DNA of 64,000 nt from the NCBI RefSeq assembly GCF_003434305.1, contig NZ_QKKX01000062.1:39250-103249 (forward strand), given 5' to 3'. Position 1 is the stretch's first letter; each line of letters starts with the position of its first letter. This document shows positions 8,121 through 16,322 of this stretch, one piece after another. The stretch comes from Micromonospora sp. MW-13 (GTDB lineage Bacteria; Actinomycetota; Actinomycetes; Mycobacteriales; Micromonosporaceae). Below the pieces are notes generated by a model. The model saw only the letters and a list, made by a program, of their open reading frames with translations, made no database searches and was not told the DNA's origin. The position numbers and the translations under genes are program-made.

Positions 8121-9059
8121 ATGGATGTTGATACCGCAGAGCGGGCCAAAGCGGATGCCGTCGGGCCGCAGGTGCACATAATTAACCTACGGCATCGTGG
8201 TCGAAGTGTGGTGGCGATCGTTGCGTTGCTGCTGGTGGTAGCGCTAGGGTATTCCTTGCTCGCCAACCCCAACATCAACTGGGCCGCGATCGGATACTAC
8301 TTCACGGAGGAGTCCATCCTCCGTGGCGCATTGATGACGATTCAGCTCACCGTCCTGGCCATGCTGGTTGGCTTGGTCCTGGGTTTGATATTCGCCATCA
8401 TGCGGATGTCGGAAAATCCGGTCCTCAACGGTATCGCGAACGCGTACATCTGGTTCTTCCGAGGCACCCCACAGCTGGTCCAGCTGATCTTCTGGTTCAA
8501 CCTGGCGTTCCTGTTCCCGCGGATCGGCATCGGGAGCTACACGGTCGACACCAACACCGTCATGACCCCCTTCGTGGCGGCGCTGATCGGGTTGAGCCTG
8601 AACGAGGGCGCCTACATGGCCGAGATCGTCCGGGCCGGCATCCTCGGCGTTGACCCAGGTCAACGGCAGGCTGCCACCGCCATGGGTATGACCCCCACGC
8701 AGATCATGTTGCGAATCACCCTGCCCCAGGCAATGCGCTTGATCATCCCCCCGACCGGCAACCAGGCCATCGCGATGCTGAAGGTCACCTCACTGGTATC
8801 GGTTATCTCCGCGCGGGAACTGCTGACCAGCGCCCAGATCATCTACGCCAAGAACTTCTTGATCATCGAACTGCTGATCGTGGCGAGCTTCTGGTACCTC
8901 ATCATCACGACGGTGGCTACGGTCGGCCAGCACTACCTGGAGAAGTGGTTCAATCCGGAAAGCGGCCGCAACGGAAGAGGTAGGTCGGCGAAGCGGTCGA
9001 GGTTGACCCAGATTTCGCGTGGACTCAAGAAGTCCACCGCGCCAACGGGAAAGGCCTAA
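8121..9059 (+). CDS. Amino-acid-type ABC transporter permease
   Basis: A 312-aa HisM/GlnP-like inner-membrane permease. After a cytoplasmic N-terminus (about 45 aa) and one helix it has the family core starting LRGALMTIQLTVLAMLVGLVLG, followed by the FFRGTPQLVQLIF segment and the EAA-type coupling loop EIVRAGILGVDPGQRQAA. ATG 8121 is preferred to the upstream in-frame start because GAGGGG lies 9-10 nt before it. The ATPase gene starts 4 nt after its stop. A single permease gene is present, so it presumably forms a homodimer. The C-terminus is basic and rather long. Confidence 0.92.
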   Translation: MDVDTAERAKADAVGPQVHIINLRHRGRSVVAIVALLLVVALGYSLLANPNINWAAIGYYFTEESILRGALMTIQLTVLAMLVGLVLGLIFAIMRMSENPVLNGIANAYIWFFRGTPQLVQLIFWFNLAFLFPRIGIGSYTVDTNTVMTPFVAALIGLSLNEGAYMAEIVRAGILGVDPGQRQAATAMGMTPTQIMLRITLPQAMRLIIPPTGNQAIAMLKVTSLVSVISARELLTSAQIIYAKNFLIIELLIVASFWYLIITTVATVGQHYLEKWFNPESGRNGRGRSAKRSRLTQISRGLKKSTAPTGKA

Positions 9060-9063
9060 TAAA

Positions 9064-9834
9064 ATGAACGTCCCCACGTGGATGGTCGAGGCTCAGGGCG
9101 TTCGTAAGAACTATGGTGACCTCGAAGTGCTCAAAGGGATCGACCTGCAGATCCCACCTGGATCGGTAACCTGCCTGCTGGGTCCGTCCGGCTCCGGCAA
9201 GAGCACATTCCTGCGCTGTATCAACCATCTGGAGAAGATCGATGGTGGCCGCCTCACCGTGGACGGCCAGTGGATGGGCTACCGGCTGCTCGGCAACAAA
9301 GCCTATGAGCTTACCCCGCGCCAGCAGGCACACCAGCGCGCCGACATCGGAATGGTCTTTCAACAGTTCAACCTTTTCCCGCATCTGACGGTACTGGAAA
9401 ATGTCGCGTTGGCGCCGCGAATCGTGCACAAAATCGCGCGGGAGGCGAGCGAAATAAGGGCCCGGGAACTGCTGGCCCGCGTTGGTTTACATGACAAAAC
9501 CGGGTCCTACCCCCGGCAGCTGTCCGGCGGTCAACAGCAACGGGCGGCCATCGCCCGAGCCCTGGCGTGTAAACCCAAACTCATGCTCTTCGACGAGCCG
9601 ACCTCCGCGTTGGACCCGGAGCTCGTCGGTGAGGTGCTCGACGTGATGCGGGATCTGGCCAGCGGCGGGATGACGATGATCGTCGTGACGCACGAGATGA
9701 CGTTCGCGCGCGAGGTGGCCGACACGATCGTGTTCATGGAGGACGGGCGGGTGGTCGAGACGGGTCCGCCTGACCAGATTTTCGGATCGGCGCACAGTGA
9801 GCGGACCCGCCGGTTCCTCACCCGCGTGCTCTGA
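9064..9834 (+). CDS. Amino-acid-type ABC transporter ATP-binding protein
   Basis: A 256-aa GlnQ/HisP-class ATPase with Walker A GPSGSGKST, Q-loop VFQQFNLFPH, signature LSGGQQQR, Walker B LMLFDEPTSALD and the switch histidine in VVTHEMTF. An insert of about 15 residues after the Q-loop region's preceding strand (GNKAYELTPRQQAH) is seen in several members of this class. It powers import through the adjacent permease and the lipoprotein at 5435. ATG 9064 follows AAAGG and begins 4 nt after the permease stop, giving a tight transport operon that continues into the amidase. Confidence 0.94.
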   Translation: MNVPTWMVEAQGVRKNYGDLEVLKGIDLQIPPGSVTCLLGPSGSGKSTFLRCINHLEKIDGGRLTVDGQWMGYRLLGNKAYELTPRQQAHQRADIGMVFQQFNLFPHLTVLENVALAPRIVHKIAREASEIRARELLARVGLHDKTGSYPRQLSGGQQQRAAIARALACKPKLMLFDEPTSALDPELVGEVLDVMRDLASGGMTMIVVTHEMTFAREVADTIVFMEDGRVVETGPPDQIFGSAHSERTRRFLTRVL

Positions 9835-9878
9835 GGAATTGGCGCAATTTCAACCGAAATGGGAACGGAGAAAAGGTT

Positions 9879-10856
9879 GTGACAGTGGCGTCTGAGCTCT
9901 TGACGATCGAACGGCAGCACCATGCGGGTAGTTTCTCGGCAATCAGGCAGCCGGTGCTGTCCATCGAGCCGGGCACGGGCACCCGTATCGCCTTCGAAAC
10001 CAACGACGCCTCGTTCCAGCAGATGGACGAGTTCCGCGACATCAAGAAGGTCACCGCGACGAGGAACGCGGTGACCGGGCCGGTCTACGTCGAGGGAGCC
10101 GAGCCGGGCGACGTGCTGGCCGTGACGGTGCACCACATCCAGACCGCCGAGCAGGGCTGGTCGGTGTACATCCCGGGGGCCGGCGCGCTGGCCAAGCCCA
10201 TGGGTGACGAACTGTGGGTGCGGCGGGTGCCGCTGCGCGACGGATACGCCTACTTGACCGACCAGGTCCGCCTGCCGATCCAGACGATGATCGGTTGCAT
10301 CGGTGTCGCGCCGGCCGAGGGCGAAGCCAACACCATCATTCCCTGTTTCCGTACCGGCGGGAACTTCGACGTGCCGGACATCAAACCCGGCGCCACGCTC
10401 TACCTGCCGGTGGAAGTGGAAGGCGCGCTGCTGTCGCTGGGCGATCTGCACGCGGCGATGGCACGCGGCGAATCGTCATTTATCGGGATCGAGACCGCGG
10501 GCGTCGCCACGGTCAGCATTGACCTGATCAAGTCGTTTGAACTGGGGGCGCCCCGGATCGACACCGGCGACGAAATCATCTGCATCGGTTTGGGTGATCC
10601 GCTCCGCGAGTCGATCCGAGCCGCCTACGAGAGCCTTTTCGACTACCTGGTCGTCGAGCGGGGCTGGGACCGGCACGACGCGTACATCGTGATGAGTGCG
10701 GCGGCGCACACCGAACTCGGTGGGCCGGTCGGCTCCGAGCAGCCCGATCCGCTGCATCCGTTGCGGGCAGTCGGGGCCATCACGGTGGCCCGACTCGACA
10801 AGGCACTCGCCGACGTGCACGCCACCCGAGCACCCTGGGGTCGGGCCAGGGTGTAG
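9879..10856 (+). CDS. Acetamidase/formamidase family protein
   Basis: A 325-aa FmdA/AmdA-type amidase that hydrolyses small amides to ammonia and an acid. Recognisable family segments are GTRIAFETNDAS, VTGPVYVEGAEPGDVLAV, IGCIGVAPAEGE, FRTGGNFDVPDIKPGATLYLPV and the GDLHAAMARGE stretch. The GTG start follows GGAGAAAAGG. It ends the transporter operon, so the amide is probably imported by the ABC system, with the phosphotriesterase-like enzyme acting before or after it. It terminates at a stem-loop (10874-10907). Codon use is less GC-biased than in flanking genes. Confidence 0.92.
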   Translation: MTVASELLTIERQHHAGSFSAIRQPVLSIEPGTGTRIAFETNDASFQQMDEFRDIKKVTATRNAVTGPVYVEGAEPGDVLAVTVHHIQTAEQGWSVYIPGAGALAKPMGDELWVRRVPLRDGYAYLTDQVRLPIQTMIGCIGVAPAEGEANTIIPCFRTGGNFDVPDIKPGATLYLPVEVEGALLSLGDLHAAMARGESSFIGIETAGVATVSIDLIKSFELGAPRIDTGDEIICIGLGDPLRESIRAAYESLFDYLVVERGWDRHDAYIVMSAAAHTELGGPVGSEQPDPLHPLRAVGAITVARLDKALADVHATRAPWGRARV

Positions 10857-10873
10857 TCGTAGTCGGGACAGGT

Positions 10874-10907
10874 AACCGGGGTCGATGCTCGATCATCGGC
10901 CCCGGTT
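10874..10907. terminator. Bidirectional stem-loop between amidase and mannosyltransferase
   Basis: AACCGGGGTCGATG (10874-10887) pairs with CATCGGCCCCGGTT (10894-10907), with one wobble pair and a 6-nt loop. It lies between convergent genes and lacks a T-tract, as usual for actinomycete terminators. Confidence 0.65.
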
Positions 10908-10968
10908 CGTTACCGCGGTCCGCTGAACCTCTGCCGGGCGGGGCGTCGGTCACACCCGGGCGGCGGCG

Positions 10969-12219
10969 TCAGATGATGAAGTGGGTCCAGTAGTTCAGCC
11001 AGACCACGAACAGGGCGCCCTGGAGCAGGGCCAGGGCGGCGGTGAGCCAGTTGTCGACGGTGGCGTGGCGGGCCCACCGGGCGAGGACCAGGGCGACGGG
11101 GAACGCGGCGAGCAGGTAGCGCAGCAGGCTCTTGTACACCGGAGGCCCCATCGACAGCGGCACCAGCACCACGATCAGGGTGTAGACCAGGTAGGGCAGT
11201 TCGGCGCGGCGGAACCCGGCGACCGCCACCGCCACGACGGCCAGGGCCAACCAGACCCGCGCGGCGTCGGCGGCCGAGCCGCCGGTCAGGCCGTGGTACG
11301 CCACCCAGAGCGGGTTCTGCACCCTGATCCCCCAGCCCTGCTCCTGGGCGTGCTGGTAGGCGAACCAGTCCCCCGTCTGCCACCCGGCGACCGCCATGAA
11401 GGCGAGCCACCCGGCCGGCAGGAGCAGCAGCGGCCAGCCGAGCCGCAGGTACCGGCCGAGCGTGCGCGGGTCCAGCCGGTACGCGTGCTGGCGCAGCAGG
11501 ACCAGGGCGAGCGGGACGACGACGAGGAAGCCGACCGACCGGCTCAGCGCGAGGAGGAAGCCGACGACGCCGACGAGCAGCCACCGCCGCCGCTCGGCGT
11601 GGTAGAAGGCGGCGAGGGCGAGGCAGAGGAAGAGCGACTCGGTCAGCGCCGCCTGGAACAGGAACGCGGCGGGCAGGAGCAGCAGGTACCGCACGAAGCG
11701 CCGGGCCGTGGTGTCGTCGCCGCAGAGCCGCTCGCCGAGCCGGTGGGCGTAGTAGAGCTGGAACAGGTACGCGACGTTGGCGACCAGCAGCAGCGCCCAT
11801 GCGGTGTTCCCGCCCAGCAGCGCCGCGACCGGCCGGGCCAGGAACGGGTAGAGCAACGGGAAGGCGAACTCGCTCCACCCGCCGGTGAGCGGCAGCCGGG
11901 CCAGGTGGTCGTAGAGCAGGGAGTCCCAGGCGAACCAGAGGGACAGCCACCGGTGCGGCGAGATGGCGTCCTGCTGGGCGCGCATCGTCGCCTCGCCCGC
12001 CGGTGGTGCCCCGGGGATCCCGTCCCAGGCGGTCAGCGCGGTCACGGCGACCAGCGACAGCACGAGCTTGGAGCCGACGAAGACGGCCAGCACGAACCCC
12101 CACGGCGCGGGGACCCCGGCGGCCAGGCGGCCCGCCCCCCGGCGCAGTTGCCCGGCCCAGGTCGGCCAGGCCCGTACGCCGGTCGGCCGGTCGTCGGCGT
12201 CTGCGCGCCCCTTGCTCAT
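10969..12219 (-). CDS. GT-C fold mannosyltransferase, PIG-V-like membrane protein
   Basis: A 416-aa polytopic membrane protein with about ten hydrophobic helices. The segment FAWDSLLYDHLA followed by a loop and FAFPLLYPFLARPVAAL matches the PIG-V/bacterial mannosyltransferase family, which uses polyprenyl-phosphate mannose on the outer face of the membrane; the WD dyad corresponds to the catalytic loop of GT-C enzymes. ATG 12219 has GGGGGA upstream. It is divergent from a UDP-galactopyranose-mutase-like flavoprotein, so both may serve cell-envelope glycan or glycolipid assembly. The acceptor is unknown. Confidence 0.8.
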   Translation of the reverse strand: MSKGRADADDRPTGVRAWPTWAGQLRRGAGRLAAGVPAPWGFVLAVFVGSKLVLSLVAVTALTAWDGIPGAPPAGEATMRAQQDAISPHRWLSLWFAWDSLLYDHLARLPLTGGWSEFAFPLLYPFLARPVAALLGGNTAWALLLVANVAYLFQLYYAHRLGERLCGDDTTARRFVRYLLLLPAAFLFQAALTESLFLCLALAAFYHAERRRWLLVGVVGFLLALSRSVGFLVVVPLALVLLRQHAYRLDPRTLGRYLRLGWPLLLLPAGWLAFMAVAGWQTGDWFAYQHAQEQGWGIRVQNPLWVAYHGLTGGSAADAARVWLALAVVAVAVAGFRRAELPYLVYTLIVVLVPLSMGPPVYKSLLRYLLAAFPVALVLARWARHATVDNWLTAALALLQGALFVVWLNYWTHFII

Positions 12220-12357
12220 CTGGTGGTCCCCCGGCTCGTCCGCGACCGGCCGGGGATCCCCGCTCCCGGCCGGCTCACACCCGGCCGGCAGGTGAATTCG
12301 GCGGCGGACCGGGTAAGGGCGCTGCCTCATTCGGCAACTACGGGGGGCGGCACGGGC

Positions 12358-13908
12358 ATGGGCGCGGAACCCGGCACGGTGGTCATCGGCGCGGGCCCGG
12401 CCGGCCTGACCGCGGCGTACGAGCTGCTCCGGCACGGCGAGCCGGTGCGGGTGTACGAGGCCGACGACGTGGTCGGCGGCATCAGCCGCACGGTGGAGCG
12501 CGACGGGTGGCGCTTCGACATCGGCGGGCACCGGTTCTTCACGAAGGTGTCCCGGGTCGAGGCGTTCTGGCACGAGATCCTGCCCGACGAGGACTTCCTG
12601 CTCCGCCCCCGGATGAGCCGGATCTTCTACCGGGGCGCGCTCTACGACTACCCGCTCAACGCGCGCAACGCGCTGCGCAACCTCGGCCTGCGGGAGGCGG
12701 TGCGCTGCGTCGGGTCGTACGGCCGGGCCCGGCTGCGCCCGCCGAGGGACCAGTCGCACTTCGAGGGCTGGGTGTCGGCGCGCTTCGGCTGGCGGCTGTA
12801 CTCGATCTTCTTCAAGACGTACACGGAGAAGGTCTGGGGGATGCCGGCGGACCAGTTGCAGGCCGACTGGGCGGCGCAGCGGATTAAGAACCTCTCGCTG
12901 TCCCGCGCGGTGTGGGCCGCGCTGCTGCCCCGGCGCAACCGCAAGGACGTGACCAGCCTGATCGAGGAGTTCCAGTATCCGAAGTTCGGGCCGGGGATGA
13001 TGTGGGAGCGCTGCACCGAGCAGGTCCGGGCCCGCGGCGCGACGGTCAGCACCGGCACCTGGGTACGGGCGGTGCACCGCGATCCGGCCGCCCGGCGGGT
13101 GACCGGGGTGACGGTCGCAGGGCCGGACGGCGAGCGGCGGGAGGAGGCCGCACACGTCGTCTCCTCGATGCCGATCTCCGAACTGGTGGCGGCGCTGGCC
13201 CCGCCGGCACCGGCGGAGGTGCTGGCCTGCGCCGCCGACCTGCGCTACCGGGACTTCCTGACGGTGGCGCTGGTGGTGCCGGAGGAGTTCTCGTTCCCGG
13301 ACAACTGGATCTACGTGCACGACCCGACGGTGCGGGTGGGGCGGATCCAGAACTTCGGCTCCTGGTCGCCGTACCTGGTCAAGGACGGCCGGACCTGCCT
13401 GGGGCTGGAGTACTTCGTCTTCGAGGACGACGAGACGTGGCGGCGCTCCGACGAGGACCTGGTCCGGCTGGCCACCGCCGAGCTGGAGCAGCTCGGCCTG
13501 GTCACGCCCGGCGTCGTCGAGGCGGGCCACGTCGTCCGGATGCCCAAGGCGTACCCGGTGTACGACGAGCGCTACCAGCACAACGTCGACGTGATCCGGG
13601 GCTGGCTGGCCCGCGAGACGCCGAACCTGCACCCGGTCGGGCGCAACGGGATGCACCGCTACAACAACCAGGACCACTCCATGCTGACCGCGATGCTCAC
13701 CGCGGAGAACATCGCCCACGGCACGACCCACGACGTCTGGTCGGTCAACGTCGAGCAGGACTACCACGAGCAGCGCACGGTCGCGGGCGACGGCCGGCGG
13801 GGAACCGGCCGGGACGCCCCGGTGGTCCCGGCCCGCCCGGTGGCCCACGCCGACGGCCGGCGGGTCACCCCCGCGCGCACCGACCGGCCGGCGGGGGTAC
13901 GCCGCTGA
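12358..13908 (+). CDS. FAD-dependent oxidoreductase, UDP-galactopyranose-mutase-like
   Basis: A 516-aa flavoprotein. It begins with the dinucleotide-binding motif VVIGAGPAGLTAAYELL (Gly11-Gly16), followed by VVGGISRTVERDGWRFDIGGHRFFTK, the amine-oxidase/UGM-type FAD signature. Later segments (FKTYTEKVWGMPADQLQADWAAQRIKN in overlapping pieces, and MHRYNNQDHSMLTAM near the end) are characteristic of UGM-like proteins in actinobacteria. True UGMs interconvert UDP-galactopyranose and furanose; this larger family also contains oxidoreductases, so the reaction is not certain. A Pro/Arg-rich tail of about 50 residues follows the conserved core. ATG 12358 has GGGGGGCGG upstream. Confidence 0.8.
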   Translation: MGAEPGTVVIGAGPAGLTAAYELLRHGEPVRVYEADDVVGGISRTVERDGWRFDIGGHRFFTKVSRVEAFWHEILPDEDFLLRPRMSRIFYRGALYDYPLNARNALRNLGLREAVRCVGSYGRARLRPPRDQSHFEGWVSARFGWRLYSIFFKTYTEKVWGMPADQLQADWAAQRIKNLSLSRAVWAALLPRRNRKDVTSLIEEFQYPKFGPGMMWERCTEQVRARGATVSTGTWVRAVHRDPAARRVTGVTVAGPDGERREEAAHVVSSMPISELVAALAPPAPAEVLACAADLRYRDFLTVALVVPEEFSFPDNWIYVHDPTVRVGRIQNFGSWSPYLVKDGRTCLGLEYFVFEDDETWRRSDEDLVRLATAELEQLGLVTPGVVEAGHVVRMPKAYPVYDERYQHNVDVIRGWLARETPNLHPVGRNGMHRYNNQDHSMLTAMLTAENIAHGTTHDVWSVNVEQDYHEQRTVAGDGRRGTGRDAPVVPARPVAHADGRRVTPARTDRPAGVRR

Positions 13909-13924
13909 ACCGCGCCGAAGCCGG

Positions 13925-13937
13925 CTGGTCCAACCAG
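13925..13937. promoter_or_regulatory. FadR/GntR-type operator 1
   Basis: CTGGT-CCA-ACCAG matches the TGGTnnnACCA core bound by FadR-subfamily regulators. It sits directly before a TTGACG hexamer (13938-13943), about 38 nt upstream of the FadR-family gene, consistent with autoregulation. Confidence 0.6.
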
Positions 13938-13949
13938 TTGACGGCTTAC

Positions 13950-13965
13950 TGTGGTCGGGACCACA
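13950..13965. promoter_or_regulatory. FadR/GntR-type operator 2
   Basis: TGTGGTC-GG-GACCACA is a perfect 7-bp-arm inverted repeat containing TGGT and ACCA, placed downstream of the putative -35 TTGACG where the -10 region would lie. Binding here would block the promoter of the regulator-monooxygenase-lysoplasmalogenase operon. Confidence 0.65.
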
Positions 13966-13974
13966 CTGCACCGC

Positions 13975-14694
13975 ATGGCCTTCGTTCCCGCCCCCCGCGC
14001 CTCCGTCTCCGATCACGTCTTCGGGCAGCTCCGTGACGCGGTGGTCGGCGGCACGTACCGGTCCGGCGACACCCTGCCCGGCGAGCGGGAGCTGGCCGCC
14101 GCCTTCGCGGTGAACCGGCACGCCGTCCGGGAGGCGCTGCGCCGGCTGCAACAGCTCGGCCTGGTCCGGGTCAGCCAGGGCGGCGCGACCCGGGTGCTGG
14201 ACTGGCGGGTGCACGCGGGGCTCGACCTCGCGCTGTCCCTGGTCCGCTCCGGTGACGTCCTGCCGGTCGACACGCTGGTCCGGGACATGCTGGAGATGCG
14301 GGCCTGCATCGGCGTCGACGCGGCCCGGCTCTGCGCCGAACGGGCCGACCCGGCCACCCGCGAGACCGTCACCCGCGCCGCGCAGGAGTATGCCGGGCTC
14401 GCCCCCGACCTGCCCCGGATGGCCGAGGCCAACATCGCCCTGTGGCGGCACGTGGTGCACGGCTCGGGCAACACCGCGTACCTGCTGGCGTTCAACAGCC
14501 TGGTGGCCGGCGCGCTCGCCGTCGGCGACGTGCCGCCCGAACGGCGGGCCGCCGAGCTGCTCGACGTGGCCGGGCACCGCCGGCTCGCCGAGGCGGTGGC
14601 CGCCGGGCGGGGCGCCGCCGCCGCCGAGCAGGCCCGGACCCTGCTCACCGCCGCCCTCACCCCCACCGCACCCGGAAGGGAATGCCGAGCATGA
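13975..14694 (+). CDS. FadR-family (GntR) transcriptional regulator
   Basis: A 239-aa regulator with a winged helix-turn-helix at the N-terminus (VSDHVFGQLRDAVVGGTYRSGDTL, then ELAAAFAVNRHAVREALRRLQQLGLV) and an all-helical FCD-type effector domain from about residue 75 (VDTLVRDMLEMRACIGVDAARLCAERA). ATG 13975 is chosen; the in-frame GTG at 13951 lies inside the operator palindrome. FCD domains bind carboxylates or acyl groups. It heads an operon with the AGMO-like and YhhN-like genes (ATGA overlap to the next gene) and two matching operators lie upstream, so it likely senses a lipid-derived ligand and represses its own operon. Confidence 0.9.
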   Translation: MAFVPAPRASVSDHVFGQLRDAVVGGTYRSGDTLPGERELAAAFAVNRHAVREALRRLQQLGLVRVSQGGATRVLDWRVHAGLDLALSLVRSGDVLPVDTLVRDMLEMRACIGVDAARLCAERADPATRETVTRAAQEYAGLAPDLPRMAEANIALWRHVVHGSGNTAYLLAFNSLVAGALAVGDVPPERRAAELLDVAGHRRLAEAVAAGRGAAAAEQARTLLTAALTPTAPGRECRA

Positions 14695-15518
14695 TCCCCG
14701 CCGTGCTCTACGCCGTACCCGCGTTCCTGCTGCTCATCGTCGTGGAGGCGCTGTCCTACCGGTTCGCGCCGGACGACGACGAACGCGGCTACGAGCTGCG
14801 CGACACCACCACGAGCCTCACCATGGGCGCCGGCAGCCAGGTGATCGGCTTCCCCTGGAAGCTGCTCACCGTCGGCCTCTACGCCGCGGTGTGGACGGCC
14901 GCGCCGGTCCAGCTCTCCCCCACCAGCGTCTGGACCTGGCTGCTGCTGTTCTTCGCCGACGACCTGGCCTACTACTGGTTCCACCGCACCCACCACGAGG
15001 TACGGCTGTTCTGGGCCGGCCACGTCGTGCACCACTCCAGCACGTTCTACAACCTGTCCACCGCGCTGCGGCAGAGCTGGACGCCGATGACCTCGCTGCC
15101 GTTCTGGCTGGCCCTGGCCCTGCTCGGCGTCCCGCCGTGGATGATCTTCCTCCAGCAGTCGGTCAGCCTGCTGTACCAGTTCTTCCTGCACACCGAGCGG
15201 GTCCGGGTGCTGCCCCGGCCGGTCGAGTGGCTCTTCAACACGCCGTCGCACCACCGGGTCCACCACGGCGTCAACGCCGAGTACCTGGACCGCAACTACG
15301 GCGGCATCCTCATCGTCTGGGACCGGCTGTTCGGCACCTTCGAACCGGAGCGCGCCGCCGTCCGGTACGGGCTGACCAAGAACATCGGCACCTACCACCC
15401 GCTGCGGGTGGCCACCCACGAGTACGGGGCGATCTGGGCCGACGTGCGGGCCGCCGCGACCTGGCGACACCGGCTCGGCCACGTGTTCGGCCGCCCCGGC
15501 TGGCAGCCCGCCCGATGA
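14691..15518 (+). CDS. Fatty-acid hydroxylase-superfamily protein, alkylglycerol-monooxygenase-like
   Basis: A 275-aa membrane di-iron enzyme. The eight-histidine pattern is visible: His98 and HH101-102 (WFHRTHH), His111 and HH114-115 (GHVVHHSS), and HH187-188 with HH191-192 (HHRVHH). The stretch HHSSTFYNLSTALRQSW closely resembles animal alkylglycerol monooxygenase (TMEM195), which uses tetrahydropterin and oxygen to cleave ether lipids; other family members are sterol or fatty-acid desaturases and hydroxylases. Hydrophobic helices flank the histidine boxes. ATG 14691 overlaps the regulator stop by ATGA. The lysoplasmalogenase-like gene downstream supports ether-lipid breakdown. Confidence 0.85.
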   Translation: MIPAVLYAVPAFLLLIVVEALSYRFAPDDDERGYELRDTTTSLTMGAGSQVIGFPWKLLTVGLYAAVWTAAPVQLSPTSVWTWLLLFFADDLAYYWFHRTHHEVRLFWAGHVVHHSSTFYNLSTALRQSWTPMTSLPFWLALALLGVPPWMIFLQQSVSLLYQFFLHTERVRVLPRPVEWLFNTPSHHRVHHGVNAEYLDRNYGGILIVWDRLFGTFEPERAAVRYGLTKNIGTYHPLRVATHEYGAIWADVRAAATWRHRLGHVFGRPGWQPAR

Positions 15519-16186
15519 GGCGGCTCGCACCGTTCGGCGTCGTCGCCGCCGTCGAGCTGGTCGGCGTCGCGCTCGACAACGCCGTGCTCCAGTGGCTGAC
15601 CAAGCCGCTGCTCGCCCCGCTGCTGCTGCTCTGGCTGCTGCGCTCCGGGCGGCGCTTCGACCTGGTCGCGCTCGGGCTGGTCTTCGCCACTGCCGGCGAC
15701 GTGGCGCTGCTGCTGCCCGGCGAGCCCGCGTTCCTGGTCGGGATGGGCTGCTTCCTCGGCACCCAGGTCAGCCTGATCGTGGCGTTCACCCGGCACCGGC
15801 GGCCCCCCGTGCCGGTGGTGGCCGGCTATCTCGTGCTGTGGGCGGCGGCGAACGTCGTGCTGTGGGGTCCGCTCGGGGCGCTGCGGCTGCCCGTGCTCGG
15901 CTACAGCCTCGCCCTGTGCCTGATGGCCGCCGCGGCGGCCGGCGTGTCGACCCGCGCGGCGGCCGGTGGGGCGTTCTTCCTCGTCTCCGACCTGCTGATC
16001 GGCGTGGACGCTGCCGGGACCACCCTGCCCGGGCACGGCCTGCTCGTGATGGGCACCTACATCGCCGCGCTGCTGCTGCTCACCACGGCGTGGGCGGCGG
16101 CGGGTGGGCCCGGCACCGCGCGCCGGCCGGACCGGCGTACCGGTGGGGTCCCGGCCGCCCGGGCGGGCGACCCGGCCACGCCCTGA
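15515..16186 (+). CDS. YhhN-family lysoplasmalogenase-like membrane protein
   Basis: A 223-aa protein with about eight short hydrophobic helices. Segments LTKPLLAPLLLLWLL, FATAGDVALLLPG, FLVGMGCFLGTQVSLIVAF and GGAFFLVSDLLIG match the YhhN/TMEM86 family, whose animal members hydrolyse the vinyl-ether bond of lysoplasmalogens; the conserved aspartates in AGDVALL and SDLLIG are present. ATG 15515 overlaps the previous stop as ATGA, so it is co-translated with the AGMO-like enzyme. A Pro/Arg-rich tail of about 30 aa follows the last helix. The bacterial substrate is inferred. Confidence 0.85.
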   Translation: MRRLAPFGVVAAVELVGVALDNAVLQWLTKPLLAPLLLLWLLRSGRRFDLVALGLVFATAGDVALLLPGEPAFLVGMGCFLGTQVSLIVAFTRHRRPPVPVVAGYLVLWAAANVVLWGPLGALRLPVLGYSLALCLMAAAAAGVSTRAAAGGAFFLVSDLLIGVDAAGTTLPGHGLLVMGTYIAALLLLTTAWAAAGGPGTARRPDRRTGGVPAARAGDPATP

Positions 16187-16232
16187 CGCCGGTCGCCGGC
16201 CCGCCCTGGTGCGGGCGGGCCGGCGACCGGCG
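16187..16232. terminator. Perfect 20-bp stem-loop after lysoplasmalogenase
   Basis: The arm at 16187-16206 begins immediately after the stop codon and pairs perfectly with 16213-16232 around loop TGGTGC. It serves the convergent genes ending at 16186 (+) and 16323 (-). Confidence 0.8.
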
Positions 16233-16322
16233 GGGCGCGTGCCGGGCTGCGGACCGGTCCCGGCGACGGGCCGGCGTCGGGAGCGGATCAGTCCCGGCGC
16301 CGCAACGGCCGAGCGCGGCGGG

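Noticed and set aside
10981..12357. N-terminal extension of the flavoprotein frame back to 10981
   Set aside because: It is antisense to the mannosyltransferase; the FAD motif starts right after ATG 12358.
10969..14577. A continuous minus-strand open frame of about 1200 codons
   Set aside because: Only the part below 12219 is a real membrane transferase; the rest is antisense to the flavoprotein and FadR genes, low-complexity, and an effect of high GC.
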